Assembly (NCBI RefSeq): GCF_001418015.1
Contig: NZ_LIQG01000032.1
Location: 248,001-312,000 of the forward strand
Direction of reading: 5' to 3'
Origin: Lacinutrix mariniflava
GTDB taxonomy: Bacteria; Bacteroidota; Bacteroidia; Flavobacteriales; Flavobacteriaceae
DNA: 64,000 bases
The notes under the pieces are model-generated. The model saw only the letters and a list, made by a program, of their open reading frames with translations. It made no database searches and was not told the origin of the DNA. This document shows positions 18,583-27,233 of the stretch, piece after piece (position 1 is the first letter of the stretch; every line of letters starts with the position of its first letter). The translations under genes and the position numbers were made by a program.

Positions 18583-18699
18583 TTATACTTGACTTTATTA
18601 TCTTTTTTTAAGCTAATTTCGTTTAAAATTATTTTACATTTATTCTTTAACAGCTAAGCCTAAAACTAGCTTAAATAATATCAAAACAACTTAATACAA

Positions 18700-18999
18700 A
18701 TGGAGATTACAGAGTGGATACAACATTGGTTTAAAAACAATTGTGATGGAGATTGGGAACATGGTGACGGAATACATATTTCAACACTTGACAATCCAGG
18801 TTGGGATGTAGAAATTGATTTATCAAATACTTCATTAAAAAATATAGAAATACCAAGGATTCTTAATGAGAATAGTAAACAAGATTGGTATAGTGTGAAA
18901 ATTGAAAACCAAGTATTTAACGCTTCTGGAGATTCCGGGAAACTAGTATTTTTGTTAGGCTTATTTAAGGAGATGATAGAAAAGTTCGAAAACTCATAA
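18700..18999 (+). CDS. Imm53-like immunity protein
   Basis: A 99-residue soluble protein matching the Imm53 family pattern: ITEWIQHWFKNNCDGDWEHG, then the GIHISTLDNPGWDVEIDL block and a GTxLE-like stretch (NTSLKNIEI). Imm53 members are predicted immunity proteins of polymorphic toxin systems and are often found without their toxin. Here no toxin gene is adjacent; the nearest is the TssD fusion, which already has its own coupled partner. Start ATG at 18700, behind a partial leader repeat. I infer an orphan immunity gene kept for protection against neighbours. Family assignment is by eye from the CDGDWEH and LDNPGW motifs. Confidence 0.75.
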   Translation: MEITEWIQHWFKNNCDGDWEHGDGIHISTLDNPGWDVEIDLSNTSLKNIEIPRILNENSKQDWYSVKIENQVFNASGDSGKLVFLLGLFKEMIEKFENS

Positions 19000-19219
19000 C
19001 ACTCTTTTTTATTCGCTTCTACCAAGTTAAAAAACAGCTTCATTTTCAATAGAATTGACTTAAAATTTGAAAATACATTTTTTAAAGACAAGACTTTACA
19101 ACTGCTTTTTAATAAATAGAAATATTCTATATTGTAAAACTATAGAGTATAAAAAAGATCGAAATTAATTTCAATCAACCAAAACTAAACAGTCATAAAA
19201 AATAAAGTGCTAATAAAAC

Positions 19220-20506
19220 ATGAACGATAAAATAGGATTAAAAGAAGCCATTTCAATTGGAATTGGAGGCATGGTTGGTGGTGGTATTTTTGCTGTTCTC
19301 GGCCTTGCTGTTTCTTTAGCAAAAGGCGGAACACCAATAGCTTTTCTTTTCGCTGGTTGTATTGCGTTGTTAACTGCATATTCCTATGCCAAGTTATCTA
19401 AAGCATTTCCTGAAGATGGTGGTACTGTAAGTTTTGTACATCAACAATTTGGTAATGGTGTATTTGCTGGTAGTATTAATAATTTACTTTGGATAAGCTA
19501 CATTGTTATGCTAGCATTATATGCTTCGGCCTTTGGCTCGTATGGTGCCGAATTAATTCCTATTACTGGCGAAAAATCTGTAGATGCTCATATCTGTCAA
19601 ACCGCAATTATTGTTCTCGCTCTTGTAATTAATTATCTAAGTATAGCGCTTGTTAGTAAAATTGAATCTGTGGCTGTTATAATAAAATTAATCATTTTAA
19701 TAGCATTTATAGGCGTAGGTTTTTACGGCTTTTCTATCCATTCTGAAAACCTGAACCAACTAAAACCTAGCAATTGGGAAAGTCCAATACTTTTATTATC
19801 CGGTGGAATGGTAATATTTGTAGCCTATGAAGGCTTTGAGTTAATAGCCAACTCCATTTCCGATTTAAAAGATAGAGAGAAAAATACCGAAAAAGCCTAT
19901 TTTGGAGCCGTTGGTTTTGTAATTGTACTATATATATTAATTGCTATTGTTACGGTAGGCTCTCTTCCTTTTGCAGAAATTGCCAATGCCGAAGACTATG
20001 TATTAGCCAAAGCTGCTGAGCCCATTCTTGGTAAAATAGGATTTACAATCATTACTATCACTGCTTTAATTTCAACGTTCTCAGCAATAAACGCAACTAT
20101 TTTAGGTAGCGGAAGAGTAAATTATAATATTGCTAAGGATAACGAGTTACCCAAATACTTTTGCCATATGTTTTGGGGCAAGCCAATAGGTTTATTGTTA
20201 ACAGCTATATTATCTATTCTGCTAGTAAATATCTTTAATTTACAAAGCATCTCTACGGCAGGAAGCGCAGGTTTCCTTTTAATTTTTTCCATTGTCAATT
20301 ATATTGGCTTTAAAAAACACAAGGAATTAAAATCTAAAAAATGGATTCATTTTACAGCGAGCTTATTCTGTTTTATTGCTTTTGTAACCTTAATAATTCA
20401 GCAATTTTCAAGTAACAGAACTGGCGTTTTTATTGCACTTGGAATTATCTTATTTTGTTTTATACTTGAGTTAACCTATAAAAAGGTAATTCTAAAAGAA
20501 GCTTAA
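19220..20506 (+). CDS. APC-family amino acid permease
   Basis: A 428-residue inner-membrane transporter with 11-12 helices. The first helix has the APC hallmark IGIGGMVGGGIFAVLG (unwound GxG substrate site), followed by AYSYAKLSKAFPEDGGTVSFV on helix 3. Later motifs include FVAYEGFELIANSISDLKDREKN on helix 6 and ATILGSGRVNYNIAKD after helix 8. It probably takes up an amino acid or related amine with H+ or by exchange. Start ATG at 19220. A bidirectional terminator separates it from the convergent YitT gene. No helper genes indicate the substrate. Confidence 0.88.
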   Translation: MNDKIGLKEAISIGIGGMVGGGIFAVLGLAVSLAKGGTPIAFLFAGCIALLTAYSYAKLSKAFPEDGGTVSFVHQQFGNGVFAGSINNLLWISYIVMLALYASAFGSYGAELIPITGEKSVDAHICQTAIIVLALVINYLSIALVSKIESVAVIIKLIILIAFIGVGFYGFSIHSENLNQLKPSNWESPILLLSGGMVIFVAYEGFELIANSISDLKDREKNTEKAYFGAVGFVIVLYILIAIVTVGSLPFAEIANAEDYVLAKAAEPILGKIGFTIITITALISTFSAINATILGSGRVNYNIAKDNELPKYFCHMFWGKPIGLLLTAILSILLVNIFNLQSISTAGSAGFLLIFSIVNYIGFKKHKELKSKKWIHFTASLFCFIAFVTLIIQQFSSNRTGVFIALGIILFCFILELTYKKVILKEA

Positions 20507-20631
20507 TTAAAATCTCTATTAGATTACTTTTAGTATAGGTATTGAAATTTTCAAATATTTAATCAAAAATCAAATCTATACTATTCTATTATTTATATTT
20601 TTTATCGTTTTCACGTTCTGCACAACTGATT

Positions 20632-20671
20632 AAAAAAAAGAAACACCGCTCTATAGATGTTTCTTTTTTTT
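20632..20671. terminator. Bidirectional terminator between permease and YitT genes
   Basis: AAAAAAAGAAACA pairs with TGTTTCTTTTTTT across a short loop. A-tract on one side and T-tract on the other serve both convergent genes. Confidence 0.8.
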
Positions 20672-20675
20672 AAGT

Positions 20676-21533
20676 TTAAATAGATTCTGTATTAGATTCT
20701 AATGCACTAATATTAGCATCGGCATCCACACTATAGACAACGCTTTTAATAGCTTCTAACTGTTTAGCATTTCTGGTTATTAATATTAACTTTCCTTGAG
20801 AATCATGATGAATCAGCTTTAAAATAGTATTGGTATATTCTTCAAAGTTTAAAAAAGCTTCTTGAATAAGTAAGTTCTTTTTAGAGAACACAAAAACCGT
20901 CATATGCGTTGTCGATTTTTTAATATAATATCCTATTGTTTTACTAATAGCAATAATAGCGACAATACTATAGGCTGCCATTGTAAAATCTTTAAACACA
21001 AAAATTCCAAGTAAAATAACGACACCATCAACTATTAAAATAAGCTGACTAAAAGGAAGTTTTATTTTGGTTGCCAGAATACGAACTAAAATATCGTTTC
21101 CTCCTGTGGTCGCTCCTGCCTTCATTACCATAAAAACAGAAAAACCAACAATAACACCGCCAAATAAACAAGAGACCAAAACGTCTTCAACAAAAATTTT
21201 ATCTCCTAAAATTTTTGAAAAAATATCGATATAAAAAGAAACCAATACCATAGAAAAAGCAGTTTTAACACCTGTTTTTCCGCCCAATACTTTTGTTCCC
21301 CAAAGTAATAAAGGAATATTTATAAGTAAAGCAACTACACCTATAGACATACCTGTAAGCTTATTAATAACAATACTTAATCCCAAAATACCGCCTGGCA
21401 CTATATTGTGCGGTATAATAAATATTACATAGGCTATAGATAATATAAACGAGCCTATTAAAACGTTTGTATAGCTTTTAAGCTCTGTAAGCACTTCTTC
21501 TCTTTGTAATAATAATGTGATTCTTTTTTTCAT
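20676..21533 (-). CDS. YitT family membrane protein (DUF161/DUF2179)
   Basis: A 285-residue protein with five to six N-terminal helices, including IPHNIVPGGILGLSIVINKLTG and MKAGATTGGNDILVRILATK, the two Gly-rich motifs of the YitT family, followed by a cytosolic C-terminal DUF2179 domain (about 220-275, THMTVFVFSKKN...LEAIKSVVYSVDADANIS). The function is unknown; related proteins are ascribed transport roles without firm evidence. Start ATG at 21533. A strong terminator lies about 16 bases upstream of the start on the same strand (21551-21584), so read-through from upstream should be blocked or attenuated. Confidence 0.88.
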   Translation of the reverse strand: MKKRITLLLQREEVLTELKSYTNVLIGSFILSIAYVIFIIPHNIVPGGILGLSIVINKLTGMSIGVVALLINIPLLLWGTKVLGGKTGVKTAFSMVLVSFYIDIFSKILGDKIFVEDVLVSCLFGGVIVGFSVFMVMKAGATTGGNDILVRILATKIKLPFSQLILIVDGVVILLGIFVFKDFTMAAYSIVAIIAISKTIGYYIKKSTTHMTVFVFSKKNLLIQEAFLNFEEYTNTILKLIHHDSQGKLILITRNAKQLEAIKSVVYSVDADANISALESNTESI

Positions 21534-21544
21534 AATACTAGGTA

Positions 21545-21584
21545 TAAAAAAATCCCTTTGATTTAAAAGAAAATCAAAGGGATT
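21545..21584 (-). terminator. 14-bp-stem terminator just before the YitT start
   Basis: AATCCCTTTGATTT (21551-21564) and AAATCAAAGGGATT (21571-21584) are perfect inverted repeats. On the minus strand a T-run follows, then the YitT ATG. It ends the micro-ORF transcript or attenuates YitT. Confidence 0.8.
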
Positions 21585-21607
21585 AAAAATTTAAGTTTTA
21601 ACTCAAT

Positions 21608-21703
21608 CTAAATACTTTGATATCGGGACATATAAGACTTCTTACACATATAAATACGTGCAATCTTACTGGTATTATTCGAAATTAAGTTTAAAATATT
21701 CAT
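21608..21703 (-). CDS. Micro-ORF 2 (31 residues)
   Basis: An ATG-initiated frame on the minus strand of 31 codons: N-terminal NILNLISNNTSK, C-terminal MCKKSYMSRYQSI. A strong intrinsic terminator (21545-21584) follows 24 bases after its stop codon. The motif C-K-K-S-Y-M-S matches C-K-Q-A-W-M-S of the micro-ORF just upstream. No family is known to me. It could be a leader peptide of the YitT gene or an independent small protein; it may also be chance. Confidence 0.4.
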   Translation of the reverse strand: MNILNLISNNTSKIARIYMCKKSYMSRYQSI

Positions 21704-21722
21704 TCAGTTTTGTGTAAAAAAA

Positions 21723-21750
21723 AAGCGTTCTATAAAAAAATAGAACGCTT
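21723..21750 (-). terminator. Terminator after micro-ORF 1
   Basis: AAGCGTTCTA (21723-21732) and TAGAACGCTT (21741-21750) form a 10-bp perfect stem; on the minus strand it is followed by a T-run. It lies 27 bases after the stop of micro-ORF 1. Confidence 0.75.
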
Positions 21751-21777
21751 ATTAAATATGTAATAATAGTATACGCT

Positions 21778-21840
21778 CTAGCTTCCGGAATTTGACATCC
21801 AGGCCTGTTTACAAATACTATTTAAATTGTTGTTTTTCAT
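21778..21840 (-). CDS. Micro-ORF 1 (20 residues) with own promoter and terminator
   Basis: MKNNNLNSICKQAWMSNSGS, read from ATG at 21840 on the minus strand. A perfect -7 box TACCTTTG lies at 21851-21858, so the leader is only a few bases, and a hairpin terminator closes the unit at 21723-21750. Promoter, frame and terminator together argue for a real small transcript. The shared C-K-x3-M-S pattern with micro-ORF 2 suggests duplication. Function unknown. Confidence 0.5.
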   Translation of the reverse strand: MKNNNLNSICKQAWMSNSGS

Positions 21841-21850
21841 AATTATGAGG

Positions 21851-21858
21851 CAAAGGTA
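21851..21858 (-). promoter_or_regulatory. -7 box TACCTTTG of micro-ORF 1
   Basis: Exact TAnnTTTG match on the minus strand 11-18 bases before the micro-ORF start codon. The remaining 21860-22026 stretch holds only A+T-rich sequence upstream of the plus-strand gene. Confidence 0.55.
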
Positions 21859-22026
21859 TAATTATTTTTAATAAACAAACCATTCTAATACAGAAAATTA
21901 GAGATTATAAAAAATCCACTTCTATTTCAATTTCGTATTTACTATAAAGCTAATTATCAAAATATATTATGCATGCATTGTATTTTACGTAATTTTTAGC
22001 TAACTTATAGACTTTCCAATATAACT

Positions 22027-23088
22027 ATGAACGAAAAATTAATTTCTAAAAAAAAGCCTGCCTATCCCATTACTGCTCAACTCTCTAACTACTTAACTGT
22101 ACAAGGACGAAATATAAAAATACCAATTTTCTATGAAGACTTACTTCGCTTTCAAGGCGCTATAGAAATTTTCGACGAAAAAGATGAAGACACACTTTGG
22201 ATAAGCTGCTATTATGCAGAGCACGAACGTGAAGAAATACAAAATAGCCTAAAGCAAATGTATTCCATTTTACATTCCGATGGAAGCGATAGTATTCTAC
22301 CTTATTTAAATATTGATAGTATCGATTTTTGCACCTTTGGGAATACAAAACCATTTCGTGTTAAAGTTAGAAATGTATTAAACGACAATTATATTTTTCT
22401 TTACATAAAAAAAGCGGATGCTTCTCGTATTTATGGTTTAGAATTAGAGGATATTCTATCACCAAATCACATTAATTTTCTAGTTCATAAAGACACTTTA
22501 ATCGAAGAACATATTTCTGGAATTCCAGGAGACACCTATATAAAAGATCATTTACATACCATTACAGAGCAAGACAAAAGAGCCTTAGCAAAGGAGTTTG
22601 TTAAATTTAACGAACGTTGCTTTGTTAGATTATTGGCAGATATGCGTTCGTATAACTACGTTATTGTAATTACACACGATTTCGACCGTAAACAATACCG
22701 TATTCGTGCAGTCGATTTCGACCAGCAAAGTTATGAAGGCAACCCTAAAGTATATAAACCTCAGTTTTTAAAAGAAAACAATGCTCTTGTTCAAATGAGT
22801 ATTGAAGTTTTAGCCAAAGGTTCAATAAAACAATACAGAAAAGAGGAGCGCTCCTTACTTGCAAAACGCGCAAAGAGTGAACAAAAACGTTTGCGTCATC
22901 TAATTCTTTGTATGAAGAGAGATACGATTTCTTCACCCGAAAAAATTAAACAATTAAAACTTGGCTTGTTCGATTTAACAGGAGATGTTAAGTTTAAACG
23001 TGCTAGAAACATGGGAGAATTACTAAAAGCAGCACTAGATTTTGTAATGCGTAATTACCAAAACGAAAATCCATATATCATTAAATAA
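22027..23088 (+). CDS. Conserved hypothetical protein upstream of pyruvate carboxylase
   Basis: A 353-residue soluble protein I cannot assign. The middle (about 150-245) reads like a degenerate kinase-type fold: IEEHISGIPGDTYI, FVRLLADMRSYNYVIVI in the position of a catalytic loop, and IRAVDFDQQSYEG in the position of a DFD metal site. The C-terminal third is basic and helical (KQYRKEERSLLAKRAKSEQKRLRHLI). The gene ends 13 bases before the pyruvate carboxylase start, so the two are very likely co-transcribed and functionally linked. The kinase comparison is a weak inference. Confidence 0.7.
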   Translation: MNEKLISKKKPAYPITAQLSNYLTVQGRNIKIPIFYEDLLRFQGAIEIFDEKDEDTLWISCYYAEHEREEIQNSLKQMYSILHSDGSDSILPYLNIDSIDFCTFGNTKPFRVKVRNVLNDNYIFLYIKKADASRIYGLELEDILSPNHINFLVHKDTLIEEHISGIPGDTYIKDHLHTITEQDKRALAKEFVKFNERCFVRLLADMRSYNYVIVITHDFDRKQYRIRAVDFDQQSYEGNPKVYKPQFLKENNALVQMSIEVLAKGSIKQYRKEERSLLAKRAKSEQKRLRHLILCMKRDTISSPEKIKQLKLGLFDLTGDVKFKRARNMGELLKAALDFVMRNYQNENPYIIK

Positions 23089-23101
23089 CACACAACTACT
23101 A

Positions 23102-26100
23102 ATGAAAATTAAAAAGGTTCTTGTTGCCAACAGAGGAGAAATTGCTATTCGCGTTTTACGTGCGTGTACAGAGTTAAATATAACTACTGTTGCTATTTAT
23201 ACTTACGAAGACCGTTATTCTCAACACAGAAATAAAGCCGATGAATCTTACCAAATTGGAGAAGACAATCAGCCTTTAAAACCCTATTTAGACATTGCTC
23301 AAATTATAGATTTGGCAAAAGCTAAAAACGTAGATGCCATACATCCTGGTTATGGTTTTCTATCCGAAAACTCTGAGTTTGCAAGACAATGTGCTGCAAA
23401 CGGTATTATTTTTATAGGCCCAGAACCCGAAGTTATGGATGCTTTAGGCGATAAAATTACAGCTAAAAAAGTAGCCGTAAAATGTAACGTTCCTATTATA
23501 GAAAGTAACAAGAAAAAATTAACCTCACTTAAAGTCGCTTTATCTCAAGCGGCAACTATTGGCTATCCATTAATGCTAAAAGCCGCCTCTGGTGGTGGTG
23601 GTCGTGGTATGCGAATTATTAGAAAAGATGAGGATTTAGAATTCAATTTCGATTCTGCAAGAAACGAAGCCTTAAATGCCTTTGGAGACGACACCATGTT
23701 TTTAGAAAAATATGTAGAAAATCCAAAACATATAGAAGTACAAATTGTAGCAGATAATCATGGTAATATTCGTCATTTACACGAGCGCGATTGCTCTGTA
23801 CAACGTCGTCACCAAAAAGTAGTAGAAATTGCACCATCGCATAATGTAAGCGATTCTGTAAAACAAGATTTATACAAATACGCCGTTGCCATTGCAAAAG
23901 AGGTAAACTACAATAATATTGGTACCGTAGAATTTTTAGTAGATGGAGACGATAATATCTACTTTATAGAAGTTAATCCAAGAATACAAGTAGAACATAC
24001 CGTCACCGAAATGGTAACAGGAATAGATTTAGTAAAAACACAAATTTTTGTTGCTGGTAATTACGCATTAGACAGTCAGCAAATAAAAATATACGGTCAA
24101 GATACTATTGCAACCTATGGGTTTGCACTACAGTGTCGCTTAACAACCGAAGATCCTTCAAATAACTTCACGCCAGATTATGGTAACGTAACCACGTATA
24201 GAAGCGCCTCCGGAATGGGCATTCGTTTAGATGCTGGAAGCATTTATCAAGGCTACCAAGTGAGCCCGTTTTTCGATTCTATGCTAGTAAAAGTATCTTC
24301 TCATGGTAGAACTTTAGATGGCGCAACACGTAAAATGGTGCGTGCTCTAAAGGAGTTTAGAATTAGAGGTGTAAAAACCAATATTCATTTTTTACAAAAT
24401 GTCATTCAGCATCCAACATTTAAAGATGGTAAGGTCACTGTTAATTTTATTCAGAATACTCCTGCCCTATTTAAAATTAAACTTCCGCAAGATAGAACCT
24501 CTAAAGTGGTTAATTTTTTAGCTGAAGTCACCGTTAACGGAAATTCGGACGTAAAAAACATTGAAGACAATAAAGTCTTTAGAAACCCTAAAGTTCCAAA
24601 GTTCAGTTTATCTGAAGCCTATCCAAAAGGCACAAAAGATATGCTAACAGAATTAGGTCCAGAAAAATTCTGTGCTTGGTTAAAAGACGAGAAAAAAATT
24701 CATTTTACAGATACTACAATGCGCGATGCGCACCAATCGTTATTAGCAACCAGAATGCGTTCTTTCGATATGCTTAAGGTAGCCGAAAGCTTCGCGAAAA
24801 ACCATCCAAACACCTTTAGTATGGAAGTTTGGGGAGGTGCAACTTTCGATGTTTGCTTACGTTTCCTGCACGAAAGTCCCTGGACACGTTTAAGAGAATT
24901 GCGTAAAGCAGTACCAAATATATTATTCCAAATGTTATTGCGTGGCTCTAACGGTGTTGGTTACAAAGCGTACCCAGATAATTTAATCGAGAAATTTGTA
25001 GAAAAATCTTGGGAGAATGGTGTCGATATTTTCAGAATTTTCGATTCCCTAAACTGGGTAAAAGCCATGGAGCCAAGCATTAGTTATGTACGCAATAAAA
25101 CTGGCGGAATTGCAGAAGCAGCATTAAGTTACACTGGCGATATTTTAGACGTAAACGAAACAAAATACAATCTAAAATATTACACACAACTGGCTAAAGA
25201 TTTAGAAAACGCAGGTGCACATATGATTGCTATTAAAGACATGGCAGGATTATTAAAACCGTATGCAGCAACAGAATTAGTTGCAGCATTAAAAGATACT
25301 GTAAAGGTGCCAATACACTTACACACACACGACACCTCTTCATTACAAACAGCAACGTATTTAAAAGCTATTGAAGCCGGTGTAGATGTTGTAGACGTAG
25401 CATTAAGTGGTTTATCTGGTTTAACCTCGCAACCTAATTTTAATGCGGTTGTAGAAATGATGAAAGGCCAACCAAGAGCAAACGATTTCGATATGCCTAA
25501 ACTAAATCAGTTTTCTAATTTTTGGGAAGATACACGCGAACTGTATTATCCGTTCGAGTCTGGTTTAAAAGCAGGAACTGCTGAGGTTTTCGAACACGAA
25601 ATTCCTGGCGGACAATATAGTAATTTGCGTCCGCAAGCCACTGCTTTAGGTTTAGCAGATAGATTTGATGAGGTTAAAAAAATGTATGCCGCAGTTAATA
25701 AACTCTTTGGTAATTTGGTAAAAGTAACACCAAGCTCGAAAGTGGTTGGAGACATGGCCATTTTTATGGTTACTAATAATTTAACGACAGAAGATGTTAT
25801 GGAGCGTGGCGAAGAAATTTCGTTTCCAGATTCTGTAATTAGTTTCTTTGTTGGAGATTTAGGTCAACCATCTGGTGGTTTCCCAAAAAAGCTTCAGAAA
25901 ATAATTCTAAAAAACAGAAAACCATACACAAACAGACCAAACGCACATTTAGAACCTATAGATTTTGATGAAGAGTTTAAAGCTTTCAAAAAGAAATTCC
26001 AAAAAGGCTTTACTCGTGCTATCGAAATGGAAGATTTCTTATCGTACACCTTATACCCAAAAGTATTTGAGCAAGCGCACGAAAACTATAAAACCTATGG

Positions 26101-26554
26101 TAATTTAGCTTTAGTACCAACAAAAAACTTTTTCTATGGCATGAAACTTCGCGAGGAGATTTTAATAGAATTAGAACCTGGAAAAACCGTTATTATTAAA
26201 TTACTATCTATTGGTATTCCTAATGAAGAAGGTATGAGAACCGTCTTTTTTAAAGTTAATGGCGAAAATCGTTTTGTTGAAATTTTAGACAAATCTCTAA
26301 ACATTAAAATTGAAACCAATACCAAAATAGATCCGGCAGACACTAACCAAATTGGAGCACCTTTACAAGGTTCGCTTTATAAAGTATTGGTTAAAAAAGG
26401 ACAGGAAGTAAAAGAAAACGATCCGCTTTTTATTATCGAAGCCATGAAAATGGAAACAACGGTAACTGCCTTTAAATCTGGAACAGTAAAATCGGTGAGC
26501 CTAAAAGAAGGTAATATGGTAAAACAGGACGATTTAATTGTGACTATAGAGTAG
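23102..26554 (+). CDS. pyc: Pyruvate carboxylase
   Basis: A full-length 1150-residue biotin enzyme that carboxylates pyruvate to oxaloacetate for anaplerosis. Domains: biotin carboxylase (1-455; KVLVANRGEIAIRV, ATP-grasp loop AASGGGGRGMRII, IEVNPRIQVEHTVTE), carboxyltransferase TIM barrel (about 530-800; FTDTTMRDAHQSLLATRMR, metal-site HLHTHDTSS), PYC-OADA linker domain (about 825-1020), and the C-terminal biotinyl domain with Lys1116 in EAMKMETT. Start ATG at 23102. Probably in an operon with the unknown gene at 22027. A terminator lies at 26640. Confidence 0.97.
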   Translation: MKIKKVLVANRGEIAIRVLRACTELNITTVAIYTYEDRYSQHRNKADESYQIGEDNQPLKPYLDIAQIIDLAKAKNVDAIHPGYGFLSENSEFARQCAANGIIFIGPEPEVMDALGDKITAKKVAVKCNVPIIESNKKKLTSLKVALSQAATIGYPLMLKAASGGGGRGMRIIRKDEDLEFNFDSARNEALNAFGDDTMFLEKYVENPKHIEVQIVADNHGNIRHLHERDCSVQRRHQKVVEIAPSHNVSDSVKQDLYKYAVAIAKEVNYNNIGTVEFLVDGDDNIYFIEVNPRIQVEHTVTEMVTGIDLVKTQIFVAGNYALDSQQIKIYGQDTIATYGFALQCRLTTEDPSNNFTPDYGNVTTYRSASGMGIRLDAGSIYQGYQVSPFFDSMLVKVSSHGRTLDGATRKMVRALKEFRIRGVKTNIHFLQNVIQHPTFKDGKVTVNFIQNTPALFKIKLPQDRTSKVVNFLAEVTVNGNSDVKNIEDNKVFRNPKVPKFSLSEAYPKGTKDMLTELGPEKFCAWLKDEKKIHFTDTTMRDAHQSLLATRMRSFDMLKVAESFAKNHPNTFSMEVWGGATFDVCLRFLHESPWTRLRELRKAVPNILFQMLLRGSNGVGYKAYPDNLIEKFVEKSWENGVDIFRIFDSLNWVKAMEPSISYVRNKTGGIAEAALSYTGDILDVNETKYNLKYYTQLAKDLENAGAHMIAIKDMAGLLKPYAATELVAALKDTVKVPIHLHTHDTSSLQTATYLKAIEAGVDVVDVALSGLSGLTSQPNFNAVVEMMKGQPRANDFDMPKLNQFSNFWEDTRELYYPFESGLKAGTAEVFEHEIPGGQYSNLRPQATALGLADRFDEVKKMYAAVNKLFGNLVKVTPSSKVVGDMAIFMVTNNLTTEDVMERGEEISFPDSVISFFVGDLGQPSGGFPKKLQKIILKNRKPYTNRPNAHLEPIDFDEEFKAFKKKFQKGFTRAIEMEDFLSYTLYPKVFEQAHENYKTYGNLALVPTKNFFYGMKLREEILIELEPGKTVIIKLLSIGIPNEEGMRTVFFKVNGENRFVEILDKSLNIKIETNTKIDPADTNQIGAPLQGSLYKVLVKKGQEVKENDPLFIIEAMKMETTVTAFKSGTVKSVSLKEGNMVKQDDLIVTIE

Positions 26555-26637
26555 TATTTTTTTAATTAAGAATAGAACTGCAAAACAAGACTGTCATTCA
26601 GAACGAAGCAAAGAATCTCTAAATAACAAACACTAAA

Positions 26638-26662
26638 AACCGCCTAAATCAGGTGGTTTTTT
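26638..26662 (+). terminator. Terminator after pyruvate carboxylase
   Basis: AAACCGCCT pairs with AGGTGGTTTTTT (with G-T wobble). It lies just after a partial copy of the TGTCATT-type interspersed repeat (about 26592-26620). Confidence 0.75.
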
Positions 26663-26737
26663 GTTTTTATAAACAATACTAAAAACCTTATAACAAGTAT
26701 AATATAAATTTCTTACATTTATAAAAACTAACCAAAC

Positions 26738-27202
26738 ATGAAAAAACTAGCCATCCTCCTATTCTTTATCACAGCAAGTGTTGTGGCACAGAAAAAAGAA
26801 AAAATAGACAGAGACCAACTCTATAGCTATTCCGAAAACTTAGAATTTACTATCTACAAAATTGGCAGAACACGCATGACCGATAGAGGAAACGTGAGTT
26901 ATATTGCTGAAAAAGGAAAACGGTTTATCTCAATGATGTTTCAGTTTAAAAATAACAGTAGCGAAAAACAAATTATAGATTTCGCAAACATACAATTAGT
27001 CGATAAAGACCAAAATCTAATTAAAATAGATATGGTTGTAAAAGCTTTAAAACTAACCTCAAAATTAAACCGTTACGAGCAGAGTTTAAAAGGAAACAAA
27101 AAGCGAATTTTTGCCGTAGAGTTTGAAATCCCCATAGATAAAAAAGAAAAAATAAGTGCTCTAAAAGTAAAAGATAAAATTATTGAACTCGTTTATAAAT
27201 AA
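26738..27202 (+). CDS. Secreted small beta-rich protein (DUF4352-like)
   Basis: A 154-residue exported protein: signal peptide MKKLAILLFFITASVVAQ, then one beta-sandwich-like domain whose layout (FTIYKIGRTR...GKRFISMMFQFKNNSSEKQIIDFANIQLVDKDQ...RIFAVEFEIP) resembles DUF4352/telomere-type immunoglobulin-like extracellular domains. No lipobox Cys, so it is probably periplasmic. Function unknown. Start ATG at 26738. Its stop is followed by a CGCTTTCGCGGAAA motif at 27211 and then the DinB-like gene 31 bases on. Confidence 0.65.
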   Translation: MKKLAILLFFITASVVAQKKEKIDRDQLYSYSENLEFTIYKIGRTRMTDRGNVSYIAEKGKRFISMMFQFKNNSSEKQIIDFANIQLVDKDQNLIKIDMVVKALKLTSKLNRYEQSLKGNKKRIFAVEFEIPIDKKEKISALKVKDKIIELVYK

Positions 27203-27233
27203 GCGTTTATCGCTTTCGCGGAAATAAAAAATA

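Noticed and set aside
14900-19000. A complete type VI secretion locus
   Set aside because: Only the TssD-fusion and its partner are seen; no sheath, baseplate, membrane or ClpV-type genes are present in the window.
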